Source: Pseudomonas thivervalensis (GTDB lineage Bacteria > Pseudomonadota > Gammaproteobacteria > Pseudomonadales > Pseudomonadaceae). From it: 64,000 nucleotides of DNA. Position 1 is the first letter of the stretch. Every line of letters starts with the position of its first letter. The stretch spans positions 1 through 64,000 of the forward strand of contig NZ_LHVE01000019.1 in the NCBI RefSeq assembly GCF_001269655.1, in the 5' to 3' direction. Below the pieces are notes generated by a model that saw only the letters and a list, made by a program, of their open reading frames with translations, did not search any database and had not been told where the DNA came from. The position numbers and the translations under genes were made by a program. This document shows, in pieces, positions 55,001-63,998 of this stretch.

Positions 55001-56330
55001 CTTTGGCCCGCTGCCGTTGAAGGCCATTGCCTACCCGCTGGGATTGTCGACACCGCAGGTCACCCAGGCCCTGGCGCATCTTGAGCAGCAAGGCTACGTA
55101 CTGCGGGGGCGGTTCACGCCGGGCACCGGGCAGGAGGAATGGTGCGAACGGCATTTATTGGCGCGGATCCATCGCTACACGGTCAAGCGCCTGCGCCGGG
55201 AAATCGAGCCGGTGATGCTGCAGGACTTCATGCGGTTCCTGTTCGACTGGCAGCACCTGTCGACATCCAGCCAAGGCCGGGGCAATGCCGTGCTGCCGTC
55301 GATCCTCGGCCAGTTCGAGGGCTACCCGGCCGCCGCGTCAGCCTGGGACAGCGACCTGTTGCCCGGGCGGATCAAGGATTATTCGCCCGCTTGGCTCGAT
55401 GAGTTGTGCCGCAGCGGCAAGTGGATCTGGACACGCCTGAGTGCACGCCAGAAACCTTCCGCCAGCGCATTGCGCAGTACGCCGGTGGTGTTGCTACCGC
55501 GCAGTCAGGTGGCGTTGTGGAGCAGCCTGGCCGGACCGACAGCCCTCGAGGAACTGTCACCCAAGGCGCAAAAGGTCCATCAGGCCCTCTGCGAACACGG
55601 CGCGCTGTTTTTCGATGAGCTGGTCCACGAAGCCCACCTGTTGCGCAGCGAACTGGAGATCGCCTTGCAGGAGCTGGTGGGTGCCGGCTTGGTCAATGCC
55701 GACAGCTTCGCCGGTTTGCGCGCCCTGATCACTCCGGCCAGCAAACGTCAGGCCCGCAGCAGCCGGCGCGGGCGCGGCGCGTTTATCGGCGGCATGGACG
55801 ACGCCGGTCGCTGGGCCTTGTTGCGCCGCAGCCAACCCGCTCCCGTGGAAGGCAACCGCCCCGCGCCCACCGCCCCGGAAACCCTGGAACACATCGCCAT
55901 GACCCTGCTGCGCCGTTACGGCGTGGTGTTCTGGCGCTTGTTGGAACGGGAGGCCGACTGGCTGCCGAGTTGGCGCGAGCTGCTGCGCACTTTTCATCGC
56001 CTGGAGGCGCGGGGCGAGATTCGCGGCGGGCGTTTTGTCAGCGGCCTGGCGGGCGAACAATTCGCCCTGCCCGAGGCCATCGCGCTGCTGCGCGAAACCC
56101 GCCGCCGCCCTGCTGACGGCAGTCTGGTGGCGGTGTGCGGCGTCGATCCGCTGAACCTGGCCGGCACCTTGCTGCCGGGGGCAAAAGTGCCGGCGTTGGC
56201 GAGTAATCGGCTGGTGTATCGGGATGGGTTGCCGGTAGCGGCGCAGATTGCCGGCAAGCAGCAGCTTTGGGTGGAGTTGGATGCTCAAGGCATGGCTGAA
56301 ATTCGCACTAAGCTGAGTCAATACCTTTAG
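52017..56330 (+). CDS. lhr: Lhr-family DEAD/DEAH-box helicase
   Basis: A 1437-residue Lhr, close to full-length bacterial Lhr. Motif I APTGSGKTLTAF, motif II VDEIHAI (DEIH), SATQKP, then RecA2 with ASLELGIDIGDVDLVCQ and QRVGRSGHQ. Long winged-helix and C-terminal domains follow (HPLVEQTLDDCLHEA; later SSRRGRGAFIGGMDDAGRW). Lhr is a 3'-5' DNA translocase involved in DNA repair. ATG 52017 fits the family; no ribosome site is clear. Stands alone. Confidence 0.93.
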   Translation: MNLPLAADHAMAGFHPAVRAWFSQTFPAVTAAQARAWPLIGQRRSTLVAAPTGSGKTLTAFLAVLDNLVHRGLEQGGLPDQTLVVYVSPLKALSNDIQINLQNPLAGITEQLQQMGLPPLSITTAVRTGDTPQKDRSAMRKIAPHILVTTPESLYVLLGSDSGRQMLASTRTVIVDEIHAIAASKRGSHLALSLERLQALCAEPLMRIGLSATQKPIEAVSRFLVGEGRTCDIVDIGHARPRDLDIEVPPVPLSSVMANDVWELVYNRLADLAREHRTTLVFVNTRRLAERLSRHLSERLGKDAVAAHHGSLAKEFRLDAEQRLKRGELKVLIATASLELGIDIGDVDLVCQIASPRSISAFLQRVGRSGHQVGGTPKGRLFATTRDDLIECAALLDCVRRGELDVLHIPKAPLDVLAQQIVAEVSCQEWSEQALLETFRRASPYAELDEEHYQALLQMLAEGLNGRQGVRSAYLHRDAVTRTLRGRRGSKLTAVTSGGTIPDNADYSVLLEPQGLNIGSVNEDFAVESIAGDVFQLGNTSYRIIRVETGRVRVEDAQGQPPTIPFWLGEAPGRSAELSFAVARLQTQLDRLLGATPGDLQPALDWLTGTLHLNLASAEQLIDYLAPARLAFGALPSQDTLLMERFFDESGGTQLIIHTPFGSRINRAWGLALRKRFCRTFNFELQAAASEDAIVLSLSTSHSFELDEVWRYLNSHSAEQILVQAVLDAPLFGVRWRWNAGVALALPRYTGGRKVAPQIQRMKSEDLIASVFPDQIACLENLAGEREIPDHPLVEQTLDDCLHEAMDSEGWLALLRRMEAGEVRLISRDLPAPSPLAAEILSARPYTFLDDAPLEERRTQAVINRRWSDPQATDDLGALDAEAIQSVRDEAWPTPANLDEMHEALMSLAGIADSEAEAHAPWLDWLQALAASGRASHLQISAERGIWVPLERLTCWQAVYPQAHWQPALAPLAGFDETWDSDEALVEVLRARLSAFGPLPLKAIAYPLGLSTPQVTQALAHLEQQGYVLRGRFTPGTGQEEWCERHLLARIHRYTVKRLRREIEPVMLQDFMRFLFDWQHLSTSSQGRGNAVLPSILGQFEGYPAAASAWDSDLLPGRIKDYSPAWLDELCRSGKWIWTRLSARQKPSASALRSTPVVLLPRSQVALWSSLAGPTALEELSPKAQKVHQALCEHGALFFDELVHEAHLLRSELEIALQELVGAGLVNADSFAGLRALITPASKRQARSSRRGRGAFIGGMDDAGRWALLRRSQPAPVEGNRPAPTAPETLEHIAMTLLRRYGVVFWRLLEREADWLPSWRELLRTFHRLEARGEIRGGRFVSGLAGEQFALPEAIALLRETRRRPADGSLVAVCGVDPLNLAGTLLPGAKVPALASNRLVYRDGLPVAAQIAGKQQLWVELDAQGMAEIRTKLSQYL

Positions 56331-56348
56331 CCAGACACCCGAGAAACT

Positions 56349-56514
56349 GTGGCGAGGGAGCTTGCTCCCGCTGGGCCTGTAGGAGCTGTCGAGTGCAACG
56401 AGGCTGCGATCTTTCCGCTGCAAATTGAGTCGAGAGTGAAATATCAAGATCAAAAGATCGCAGCCTTCGGCAGCTCCTACAGCGCAGCCGAGCGGGAGCA
56501 AGCTCCCTCGCCAC
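56349..56514. repeat. Composite REP: family 3 enclosing family 2
   Basis: GTGGCGAGGGAGCTTGCTCC, then GTAGGAGCTGTCGAGTGCAA to inverted GGCAGCTCCTAC, then a closing CTCCCTCGCCAC. Between convergent lhr and the MscS-type gene, so it may terminate both. Confidence 0.9.
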
Positions 56515-56517
56515 GGG

Positions 56518-58629
56518 TTATCGGGCAAGCTGGTCGGACGGCTTCGATGGTGCCTCCGTCGAATGCGCTGAATTTTCGACTTGCGTATCCAACCGCTGGG
56601 GCATCACCACCTGCTGTGGATAAGTCTGCGCAAAGTGCACCGCCGGGTGGTTATCCACAAGCTTCTTCAGCCGCTGGTTGAACGCCCGGCTCACCGCATA
56701 CTGCCCGCCCGACACGGTGCGGAACTGCGCGGTGAGCACCACGCCGTTGAGGTCCATCTTGTCCACGCCGAACACATCCAGCGGCCCTTGCAGGTTGAAC
56801 TTGAGGAATGGGTCTTCGCTAATCGAACGACCGGCTTCGCGAATCAATTCGATGGCCTCGTCCACGTCGCTGTCATAAGTGAACTGCACGGAGAAGAACG
56901 CAAAGGCAAATTGCCGGGACTGGTTGGTCACGGCCTTGATCTGGCCGAACGGCACCGAATGCACGAACCCCTTGCCGTCGCGCAAGCGCAGGGTGCGGAT
57001 GGTCAGGCCTTCGACGGTGCCGGCGTGGCCGGAGCTGAGCACCACCCAGTCGCCGATGGACAGCGTGTCTTCGATGATGATGAACAGCCCGGTGATGACG
57101 TCCTGCACCAGTTGCTGCGAACCGAAACCGATCGCCAGCCCCACCACGCCGGCACCGGCCAGCAACGGCGCAACGTTGATACCCAGGTTGGCCATGGTGG
57201 TGATTGCGCAGATCACCACCAGGATGATTTTCGCGGCGTTGCGCAACAGCGGCAGGATGGTCTTGATCCGGGTGCTGGGCTGACGGGCCCCGCGCTTGTT
57301 CAGTGGCGGCTTCAAGGCTTCCTGGATCGCCGTGTCGAGTACCACCCAGGTGAGCCAGGTCATCAGGAAAATCAGGCCGATGCGGCTCAGCGAGTCGCTG
57401 ATCGCCCGGCCGACGGCATTGCGCGAGGCGAATTCGAACAGGGAAATCCCCCAGATCCGCCCGAGGATTTCAATGAATGCCACCGCCATGACGATCCGCA
57501 GCAACGCATGCAACAAGCTCAACAATCGCCCCTTGTAGGCGCTGTTGCGCTGGATGGCTTCGGCCTTGGGCGACTTGAAGACATGTTGGAACACGGTGCT
57601 GAGAAACACCGTCGCGATCAGCAGGATCGTGGTGAACAAGGCGCAACGCAGGGCTTTCTGGTTGTCCTCGCCGACGCCGATCAGGCTCACCGCCGACACC
57701 AGCACCATCAGCAGGATCGGCCAATACCAGAGCCCGGAGAAAATCCGCAGCGACTCCTGCAAGGCCGGTTGTTTCAAGCGTTGGGCCAGCGGGCGGTTGC
57801 GGATCAGGTGCGCCACCGGCCGGCGCATGTGAATCACCAGCCAGCCAAAGATCATCGACGCCGACAACCCGGTGAACACCGCGACGCTGCTGGTAATGTT
57901 ACTGCCCAGTTGCCGAGCGATCTGCGGGCTGGTCAGGGCGTCGCTGAGGGCGGCGAGAAAGCCGATCAGGAACAACGGCCGCGGGCTGAAATGCCGAATG
58001 ATCGCCACTGCCCGGCGTTTGTGCCCGGCGTTGAACATCACGATCACGCAGAGCAACACCGAAGTGGAGAAAATGCCGCTGCTGGTGGCGTAGGCGAAGC
58101 ACAGCGCCAGGGCGCGACCGACCGAGACTTGCAGAAAGTGGCTGACATAAAGGGTCAACGGCAGGCAGGCCACCGCCGGCAGGGTATAGGGCAACAGATA
58201 ACCGAGCAGGTCGTGCACGCGCTGGCGAGTACGCAACCAACGGCGCCGACCGAGACGTCGCACCAGCAGTCGCGCGCCGGCCCACAGCAGCGCAAACGTC
58301 CCCAGCCACACGCCAGAGAGCAACAGGAAATCCCCCGCCACGCGCCAGGAAGACCGGGCGGTCTGGTCCACCAGCCGGTCCACCTCATCCGCCGCCCGAT
58401 CCGCCCGCAGGCGCCAGGCGTCCACCAGGCTCTGGTTGAGGTCGAGCTTGTCCTGGACGTCGTCGATGCTCGAACTGATGGCCCCCAACAAACCGCCCTG
58501 CACCAGAGGCGCGGGTTCGGCGGGCGGTTCATCGGGCTTGGCGGTGCCGGGGACCGCGGCGGTCCCGTAGGCGCTGGTGCCGGTCAGCGCCAGCAGGAAC
58601 AGCAGCAATACAGTGCTCAATCGAGACAA
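56518..58629 (-). CDS. Large MscS-family mechanosensitive channel (YbiO-like)
   Basis: A 703-residue channel: signal peptide (LLLFLLALTGTSAYG), a periplasmic coiled region, multiple membrane helices, then the MscS core at about residues 470-600 with GLAIGFGSQQLVQDVITGLF, EDTLSIGDWVVL and IRTLRLRDGKG. The size and layout match E. coli YbiO. It should open on membrane tension to release solutes in osmotic downshock. The C-terminal tail after about residue 670 is hydrophilic. Confidence 0.88.
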   Translation of the reverse strand: MSRLSTVLLLFLLALTGTSAYGTAAVPGTAKPDEPPAEPAPLVQGGLLGAISSSIDDVQDKLDLNQSLVDAWRLRADRAADEVDRLVDQTARSSWRVAGDFLLLSGVWLGTFALLWAGARLLVRRLGRRRWLRTRQRVHDLLGYLLPYTLPAVACLPLTLYVSHFLQVSVGRALALCFAYATSSGIFSTSVLLCVIVMFNAGHKRRAVAIIRHFSPRPLFLIGFLAALSDALTSPQIARQLGSNITSSVAVFTGLSASMIFGWLVIHMRRPVAHLIRNRPLAQRLKQPALQESLRIFSGLWYWPILLMVLVSAVSLIGVGEDNQKALRCALFTTILLIATVFLSTVFQHVFKSPKAEAIQRNSAYKGRLLSLLHALLRIVMAVAFIEILGRIWGISLFEFASRNAVGRAISDSLSRIGLIFLMTWLTWVVLDTAIQEALKPPLNKRGARQPSTRIKTILPLLRNAAKIILVVICAITTMANLGINVAPLLAGAGVVGLAIGFGSQQLVQDVITGLFIIIEDTLSIGDWVVLSSGHAGTVEGLTIRTLRLRDGKGFVHSVPFGQIKAVTNQSRQFAFAFFSVQFTYDSDVDEAIELIREAGRSISEDPFLKFNLQGPLDVFGVDKMDLNGVVLTAQFRTVSGGQYAVSRAFNQRLKKLVDNHPAVHFAQTYPQQVVMPQRLDTQVENSAHSTEAPSKPSDQLAR

Positions 58630-58714
58630 AACGCGAGGCTCCTTTGCACGGGGTCGGTAAGGAACTGATCAATATCGGGCCGGCAAGTTCGCCCGGAAGA
58701 TCAATGCAACCCCT

Positions 58715-58806
58715 GTGGCGAGGGAGCTTGCTCCCGCTGGGGCGCGTAGCGGCCCTGTTTTTTGGGGGCTGCTGCGCAGCCCAACGGGAGCAAGCTCCCT
58801 CGCCAC
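58715..58806. repeat. Family-3 REP palindrome
   Basis: GTGGCGAGGGAGCTTGCTCC and inverse GCAAGCTCCCTCGCCAC around GCGTAGCGGCCCTGTTTTTTGG. In the divergent gap upstream of the DUF72 gene. Confidence 0.85.
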
Positions 58807-58916
58807 AGAATCCGCGTCCCCCTCTTCCGTCGGTAAGACCATCGAAACTTTCCGGGCCGCGCGACAGTCATCAAAAGACACAGGCGGTACGAGGTCATTG
58901 GCACGGGGAGGGATAC

Positions 58917-59843
58917 ATGACGGCGATCCACATTGGTATTTCCGGCTGGCGCTACACGCCATGGCGGGGGGATTTCTACCCCAAGGGGCTGACCCAGAAA
59001 CGGGAATTGCAATTCGCCTCGCGAGCGGTCAACAGTATCGAAATCAATGGATCGTTCTACGCCCTGCAACGCCCCGAACGGTATGCCCAGTGGTATGCCG
59101 AGACCCCGCCCGGCTTCGTGTTCAGCGTCAAGGCTCCGCGCTTCATCACCCATATCAAACGCCTGCGGGACATCCACAAGCCTTTGGCCAACTTCTTCGC
59201 CTCCGGCGTGCTGGAACTCAAGGAGAAACTGGGGGCGATCCTCTGGCAGTTCCCGCCCAGTTTCAAATTCGACCCCGATCTGTTCGAAGACTTCCTCAAG
59301 CAACTGCCCCACGACACTGAAGGCGCCGCTGCCCTGGCCCGGGAGCACGAGCCGCGCCTGGACGGCCACGCCAGCACCGAGACCGATAAGAAACGCCCGC
59401 TGCGCCACGCCGTGGAAATCCGCCATGAGAGCTTCATCGACCCGCACTTCGTCACGCTGCTCAAGCGCTACGACGTGGCGCTGGTGATCGCCGACACCGC
59501 CGGCAAATGGCCCTATCGCGAAGACGTCACCAGCGATTTCGTCTACCTGCGCCTGCACGGCGCCGAAGAGCTGTACGCCAGCGGCTACACCGACGCGGCG
59601 TTGAAGCGCTGGGGCGACCGGATCGAGGCCTGGAGCCACGGCAAGCAGCCGAGCGACGCGCACCTGATCGACCCGGACAAGAAACCCCGGGCACGCAAGA
59701 GCCGGGAAGTGTTCTGCTATTTCGACAACGACATCAAAGTCCGCGCGCCCTACGACGCACGTCATTTGCTGGAACGCTTCCATCTGGACAAGGAGCTCGC
59801 CACCGCACCCGGCGAGCGCCCGGCCGAAGGGGTGTTGCCATGA
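58917..59843 (+). CDS. DUF72 protein (YecE-like)
   Basis: A 308-residue DUF72 TIM-barrel: [18 protein letters not shown] start, [30 protein letters not shown], and later [17 protein letters not shown]. The function of the family is unknown. ATG 58917 with GGGGAGGG. Its stop overlaps the ybhP-like start (ATGA), linking it to the following lipid genes. Confidence 0.87.
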   Translation: MTAIHIGISGWRYTPWRGDFYPKGLTQKRELQFASRAVNSIEINGSFYALQRPERYAQWYAETPPGFVFSVKAPRFITHIKRLRDIHKPLANFFASGVLELKEKLGAILWQFPPSFKFDPDLFEDFLKQLPHDTEGAAALAREHEPRLDGHASTETDKKRPLRHAVEIRHESFIDPHFVTLLKRYDVALVIADTAGKWPYREDVTSDFVYLRLHGAEELYASGYTDAALKRWGDRIEAWSHGKQPSDAHLIDPDKKPRARKSREVFCYFDNDIKVRAPYDARHLLERFHLDKELATAPGERPAEGVLP

Positions 59844-60652
59844 ACCGTCCAGAACACAGCGAAGCGACCCACGAGCCGACCCAACAACGCCCCCAGGATC
59901 TCGACCGGGTCAGCCGTTTCACCGTACTGACGGTCAACACCCACAAGGGCTTCACCGCCCTGAACCGGCGCTTCATCCTGCCGGAGCTGCGCGAAGCGGT
60001 GCGCAGTGTGTCCGCCGACGTGGTGTTCCTGCAGGAGGTGCATGGCACCCACGAACACCATCCCCAGCGCTACAGCAATTGGCCAAGCATGCCGCAATAC
60101 GAATTCCTCGCCGACACCCTCTGGCCACAGTTCGCCTACGGGCGCAATGCGGTGTACCCGGCGGGCGACCATGGCAATGCGCTGCTGTCGAAATTCCAGA
60201 TCATCCGCCACGAGAACCTCGACGTGTCCATCAGCGGCCATGAAAGCCGCGGCATGCTCCACAGCGTGCTGCGCCTGCCGGGCGGCGAAGGCCAGGACGT
60301 CCATGCCATTTGTGTGCACCTGGGGTTGCGCGAAGGCCATCGCGTCGAGCAACTGAAGCTGCTTTGCCAGCGCCTGAGCGAGTTGCCGCCGGACGCGCCG
60401 GTGATTGTCGCCGGCGACTTCAACGATTGGCTCGGCAAGGCCAACGACCTGCTCGAACCCTGCGGCCTGCGAGAAGTGTTCGCCGAACAGTGGGGCAAAC
60501 CGGCCCGCAGCTTTCCGGCACGCCTGCCGATCCTGCGCCTGGACCGCATCTACGTGCGCAACCTCAAGGCCCATCACGCCAAGGTATTGAATGTACGCCC
60601 CTGGTCGCACCTTTCCGACCATGCACCGCTGTCGGTGGAGATCGAATTATGA
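59840..60652 (+). CDS. ybhP: YbhP-like endonuclease/exonuclease/phosphatase-family protein
   Basis: A 270-residue EEP-fold protein: [45 protein letters not shown] and the final SDHAPL give the full catalytic set (Asn, Glu, His, Asp-x-Asn, Asp-His). EEP enzymes cleave phosphodiesters in nucleic acids or phospholipids; being next to a cardiolipin synthase hints at a lipid substrate. Start and stop both overlap neighbours by four bases. Confidence 0.88.
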   Translation: MNRPEHSEATHEPTQQRPQDLDRVSRFTVLTVNTHKGFTALNRRFILPELREAVRSVSADVVFLQEVHGTHEHHPQRYSNWPSMPQYEFLADTLWPQFAYGRNAVYPAGDHGNALLSKFQIIRHENLDVSISGHESRGMLHSVLRLPGGEGQDVHAICVHLGLREGHRVEQLKLLCQRLSELPPDAPVIVAGDFNDWLGKANDLLEPCGLREVFAEQWGKPARSFPARLPILRLDRIYVRNLKAHHAKVLNVRPWSHLSDHAPLSVEIEL

Positions 60653-61947
60653 GTGCGACGATGGACAAGGCAACGGTGGAAAAAGTCGAGGTGCCGCCGA
60701 CCGAACGCGACCCGGCGCTGGCCGATATCGAATACGGCTGGCACGGGAACAACCGCGTCACTCTGCTGGAAAATGGCGAGGAATATTTCCCACGGGTATT
60801 TGAGGCGATTCGTCGCGCCCAGGAAGAAATCCTGCTTGAGACCTTCATTCTCTTCGAAGACAAGGTCGGCGTTGAACTGCGGGATCTGCTGGTGGATGCG
60901 GCCCGACGCGGCGTGCGGATCACCGTCAACCTCGACGGCTTCGGCTGTGGCGAGCTGACCACCGAGTTCCTGGCATCGTTGAGCGACGCCGGGGTGCGCT
61001 TGCAGATGTTCGACCCGGCGCCCCGGCACCTGGGGATCCGCACCAACTGGTTCCGCCGCCTGCACCGCAAGATCGTGGTGGTGGACGGGGTGATCGCGTT
61101 CATCGGCGGGATCAATTTTTCCGCCGACCACCTGGGCGATTTCGGCCCCGAGGCCAAGCAGGATTATTCCGTGGAGGTCAAAGGCCCGGCGGTGGTGGAT
61201 ATCCATCACTTCGCGCTGTTGCAGAGCGGCCGGCCTGCCCGGGCCAAATACTGGTGGCAACGCCGCCGCAGCCGGCGCAACGAGCTGGCGTTCAGCGACC
61301 ATGACGGCCAGGTGCGCCTGGTCTACCGGGATAACCACGAGCATCAGACCGACATCGAAGAGGTCTACCAGCAAGTGCTGCGCAGCGCCAAACGGCGGGT
61401 GGTGATCGCCAATGCCTATTTCTTCCCCGGCTACCGGTTACTGCGCGAGATCCGCAACGCCGCCCGGCGTGGGGTGGAAGTGCGGCTGATCCTGCAAGGG
61501 CAACCGGACATGATGATCGCCAAACTCGCGGCGCGGATGCTCTACGACTATCTGCTCAAGGCTGGCGTGACGATCTACGAATATTGCGAGCGACCACTGC
61601 ACGGCAAGGTCGCCCTGGTGGACGAGGACTGGAGCACCGTCGGTTCGAGCAATCTTGACCCGTTGAGCCTGTCGCTGAACCTGGAAGCCAACGTGCTGAT
61701 CCGCGACCGAGCGTTCAACCGCGAGCTGTTCGAGCGCCTCGACCATCTGAGCCGCGAACACTGCACCGCCATGCCCGAAAACCACGCGCCGCGGGGCCTG
61801 CTATGGCGCATGACCATCGGCTTCATGGTGTTCCACTTCTTGCGTCATTTCCCGGCCTGGGCCGGCTGGTTGCCGGCTCATAAACCGCGTCTGAAACCTT
61901 TTTCGCCGCCAACGGCGGTCCGGAGCGAACCCCATGAACCACTCTGA
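60649..61947 (+). CDS. clsB: Cardiolipin synthase B (YbhO-like)
   Basis: A 432-residue phospholipase-D family synthase with two HKD motifs: [20 protein letters not shown] (about residues 138-157) and [19 protein letters not shown] (about 315-333). It transfers phosphatidyl groups to make cardiolipin or related lipids. ATG 60649 overlaps the ybhP stop; its last 14 bases overlap the ybhN gene. Middle gene of a ybhPON-type operon. Confidence 0.92.
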   Translation: MSATMDKATVEKVEVPPTERDPALADIEYGWHGNNRVTLLENGEEYFPRVFEAIRRAQEEILLETFILFEDKVGVELRDLLVDAARRGVRITVNLDGFGCGELTTEFLASLSDAGVRLQMFDPAPRHLGIRTNWFRRLHRKIVVVDGVIAFIGGINFSADHLGDFGPEAKQDYSVEVKGPAVVDIHHFALLQSGRPARAKYWWQRRRSRRNELAFSDHDGQVRLVYRDNHEHQTDIEEVYQQVLRSAKRRVVIANAYFFPGYRLLREIRNAARRGVEVRLILQGQPDMMIAKLAARMLYDYLLKAGVTIYEYCERPLHGKVALVDEDWSTVGSSNLDPLSLSLNLEANVLIRDRAFNRELFERLDHLSREHCTAMPENHAPRGLLWRMTIGFMVFHFLRHFPAWAGWLPAHKPRLKPFSPPTAVRSEPHEPL

Positions 61948-62935
61948 AGCGCACACCGCGCCGAGAGATGCCCATGCGCCGGAACAGGCCAAGCCAAAAT
62001 CGCGCTGGAGTCGCTGGAAACGCCCGCTGACCCTGGCTTTTTTCCTGCTGCTGATCGTGCTGTTCACGGCCCTGGCCCGGCGCATCGACTGGTCCGAAGT
62101 GTTCGCCACCCTGGCCGACTTCAAGGTGCGCACCTTGATCATCGCCGCCGCGCTGACCATCACCAGTTTCATCACCTATGCCTGCTTCGACCTGATCGGC
62201 CGCACCTACATCCGCCAGAAACTCGGTTGGCGGCAGATCTTGCCGGTGGGGGTGATCAGCTACGCCTTCAACCTCAACCTCAGCGCCTGGGTCGGCGGTA
62301 TCGCCATGCGTTATCGGCTGTATTCGCGGCTGGGGGTCAGCACCGGGAACATCGCCAAGATCCTCGGCCTGAGCCTGGCCACCAACTGGTTCGGCTACAT
62401 GACCCTGGCCGGGGTGGTGTTCAGCAGCGGCCTGGTGACGATGCCGCCGGGCTGGAAACTCAGCAGCGATGCACTGCAAGGCGTGGGCGTGCTGTTGTTG
62501 CTGGCGAGTGCCGGGTACCTGGCGGCCTGCCGGTTTTCCAAGCGTCGGGCCTGGACCGTTCGCGGCATGGAAATCAACCTGCCGTCGCCACGCATGGCGG
62601 TGCTGCAACTGGCGTTGGGCGCGCTGAACTGGTCATTGATGGCGGCGGTGATCTTCACGTTGCTGCCCAGCAAGCTGGATTACCCGGTGGTGCTCGGGGT
62701 GTTGCTGATCAGCAGCATTGCCGGGGTCATCACCCACATTCCGGCGGGGCTGGGGGTGTTGGAGGCGGTGTTCATTGCCCTGCTGCAACATGAGGTGTCG
62801 CGGGGCAGCCTGCTGGCGGGGTTGATTGCTTACCGGGCGATCTACTTCATCTTGCCGTTGCTGATTACCGTGGTGATGTACCTGGTGATCGAAGCGAAGG
62901 CCAAGGCGTTGCGGGTCAGGCCTGGGCTCAAGTGA
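61934..62935 (+). CDS. ybhN: YbhN-like lysylphosphatidylglycerol-synthase-type membrane protein
   Basis: A 333-residue multi-pass protein of the LPG-synthase/YbhN membrane family (UPF0104): AALTITSFITYACFDLIGR, YAFNLNLSAWVGGIAMRYRL with the family-typical RYRLYSRLG, THIPAGLGVLEAVFIALL, and a last helix LPLLITVVMYLVI. Such proteins flip or transport lipids; here likely linked to the cardiolipin-type product. Starts 14 bases inside clsB. Last gene of the operon. Confidence 0.9.
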   Translation: MNHSEAHTAPRDAHAPEQAKPKSRWSRWKRPLTLAFFLLLIVLFTALARRIDWSEVFATLADFKVRTLIIAAALTITSFITYACFDLIGRTYIRQKLGWRQILPVGVISYAFNLNLSAWVGGIAMRYRLYSRLGVSTGNIAKILGLSLATNWFGYMTLAGVVFSSGLVTMPPGWKLSSDALQGVGVLLLLASAGYLAACRFSKRRAWTVRGMEINLPSPRMAVLQLALGALNWSLMAAVIFTLLPSKLDYPVVLGVLLISSIAGVITHIPAGLGVLEAVFIALLQHEVSRGSLLAGLIAYRAIYFILPLLITVVMYLVIEAKAKALRVRPGLK

Positions 62936-62955
62936 TGGGTTTCCCGTGGCGGCCT

Positions 62956-63050
62956 CATCGCGAGCAGGCTCGCTCCCACAGAGGATGTGTAGCGGTCGAG
63001 ATATGTGTGTTCACAACAGATCCAATGTGGGAGCGAGCCTGCTCGCGATA
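62956..63050. repeat. Family-1 REP pair
   Basis: TCATCGCGAGCAGGCTCGCT then GTGGGAGCGAGCCTGCTCGC, 46-base spacer, between convergent ybhN and hydrolase genes. Confidence 0.9.
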
Positions 63051-63073
63051 GGGACCGCCTGGACACTACACTT

Positions 63074-63832
63074 CTACCGCTCCTGGATAATGCTCAACCG
63101 CTCTCCCACCACCATTTCCGTGATCCAGTCCACCAGGATCGAGGTGTAAGCCTGTTGTGACACGGGGTCGCTCAGGGCATGGTCGGCGCCGTCGATGATC
63201 CGGTGCGTCAACGAATGGGTCTGCTGGCAGGCCGCGCGGTAGCTCATGATCGTGGCATGGGGCACATAGGTATCGGTCTCGGACTCCACCAGCAACACAT
63301 CGCCGGTGAACTGCGAACACGCGTGCAAGGCGCGATTGGTGCTGGCGTGCACCAGGGTGCTGCGGTAATCCAGCAGGTCGGTCTTGTCCAGGTCGCGCTT
63401 GGGCGTGTGCCATTGCTCGTCGCGGTACAACGCCGGCACCCGCAGGGCCAGCCAGCGCACCGGGCGCAGCGAGGTCAGGATCGACGCCAGGTAACCGCCA
63501 TAACTGGTGCCCACCACGGCAATCGCCGAGGTATCCAAGGCGGGGTGGGCGAGCAAGCGGTCGTATGCCGCCAACAGATCCCGCAGGTTGTCCTCGCGGG
63601 TAACCCGGGACAACGGAATCCCCGCCCCGCCGGTGTGCCCGCGCAGGTCGAAGGTCAGGCACACGCAGCCGAGGCCGGCGATGCCTTTGGCCCGTTCCAG
63701 GTCCCGCTCCTGGCTGCCGCCCCAGCCGTGCACAAATAAAACACCAGGGACCTTCGATTTGGGGCTGAGGAAGGTCCCGTTCATATGCTCGTCATCAATT
63801 GCTATCTGGATCGTTTCGCTTCTAGCCGTCAT
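63074..63832 (-). CDS. Alpha/beta hydrolase (dienelactone-hydrolase-like)
   Basis: A 252-residue alpha/beta hydrolase: VLFVHGWGGSQERD oxyanion region, nucleophile Ser in VVGTSYGGYLAS (GxSxG), LLVESETDTYVPH with the acid Asp, and DGADHALSD with the His. Substrate unknown. ATG 63832 overlaps the preceding frame's end by 11 bases, implying coupling. Confidence 0.88.
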   Translation of the reverse strand: MTARSETIQIAIDDEHMNGTFLSPKSKVPGVLFVHGWGGSQERDLERAKGIAGLGCVCLTFDLRGHTGGAGIPLSRVTREDNLRDLLAAYDRLLAHPALDTSAIAVVGTSYGGYLASILTSLRPVRWLALRVPALYRDEQWHTPKRDLDKTDLLDYRSTLVHASTNRALHACSQFTGDVLLVESETDTYVPHATIMSYRAACQQTHSLTHRIIDGADHALSDPVSQQAYTSILVDWITEMVVGERLSIIQER

Positions 63833-63998
63833 AGGATTGAACCGTTACGTATTTGAGTAGGAAATCACCATTTTCCGCCGCGCCGCGATACACCTCCCTG
63901 GCGCCGGCTGGCAGCGGTTGGTCGAGGTAGGTTTCCACCGAGGACACTCGCACCGCGCTGGTTTCAGGCGTTTCGACGAACACCTGCAATGCCGCCAT
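63822..63998 (-). CDS. Short frame of unknown function at right edge (possibly partial)
   Basis: A 58-residue frame from ATG 63998 (MAALQVFVETPETSAVRVSS) to TAG 63822-63824. It is open to the right edge, so ATG 63998 may be internal and the protein longer. No family recognised. It ends inside the hydrolase start, as expected for an upstream operon gene. Confidence 0.5.
   Translation of the reverse strand: MAALQVFVETPETSAVRVSSVETYLDQPLPAGAREVYRGAAENGDFLLKYVTVQSYDG

Noticed and set aside
52473-55154. 893-codon open frame on the minus strand inside lhr
   Set aside because: Lies wholly inside the helicase gene, composition is that of a reverse-strand shadow.
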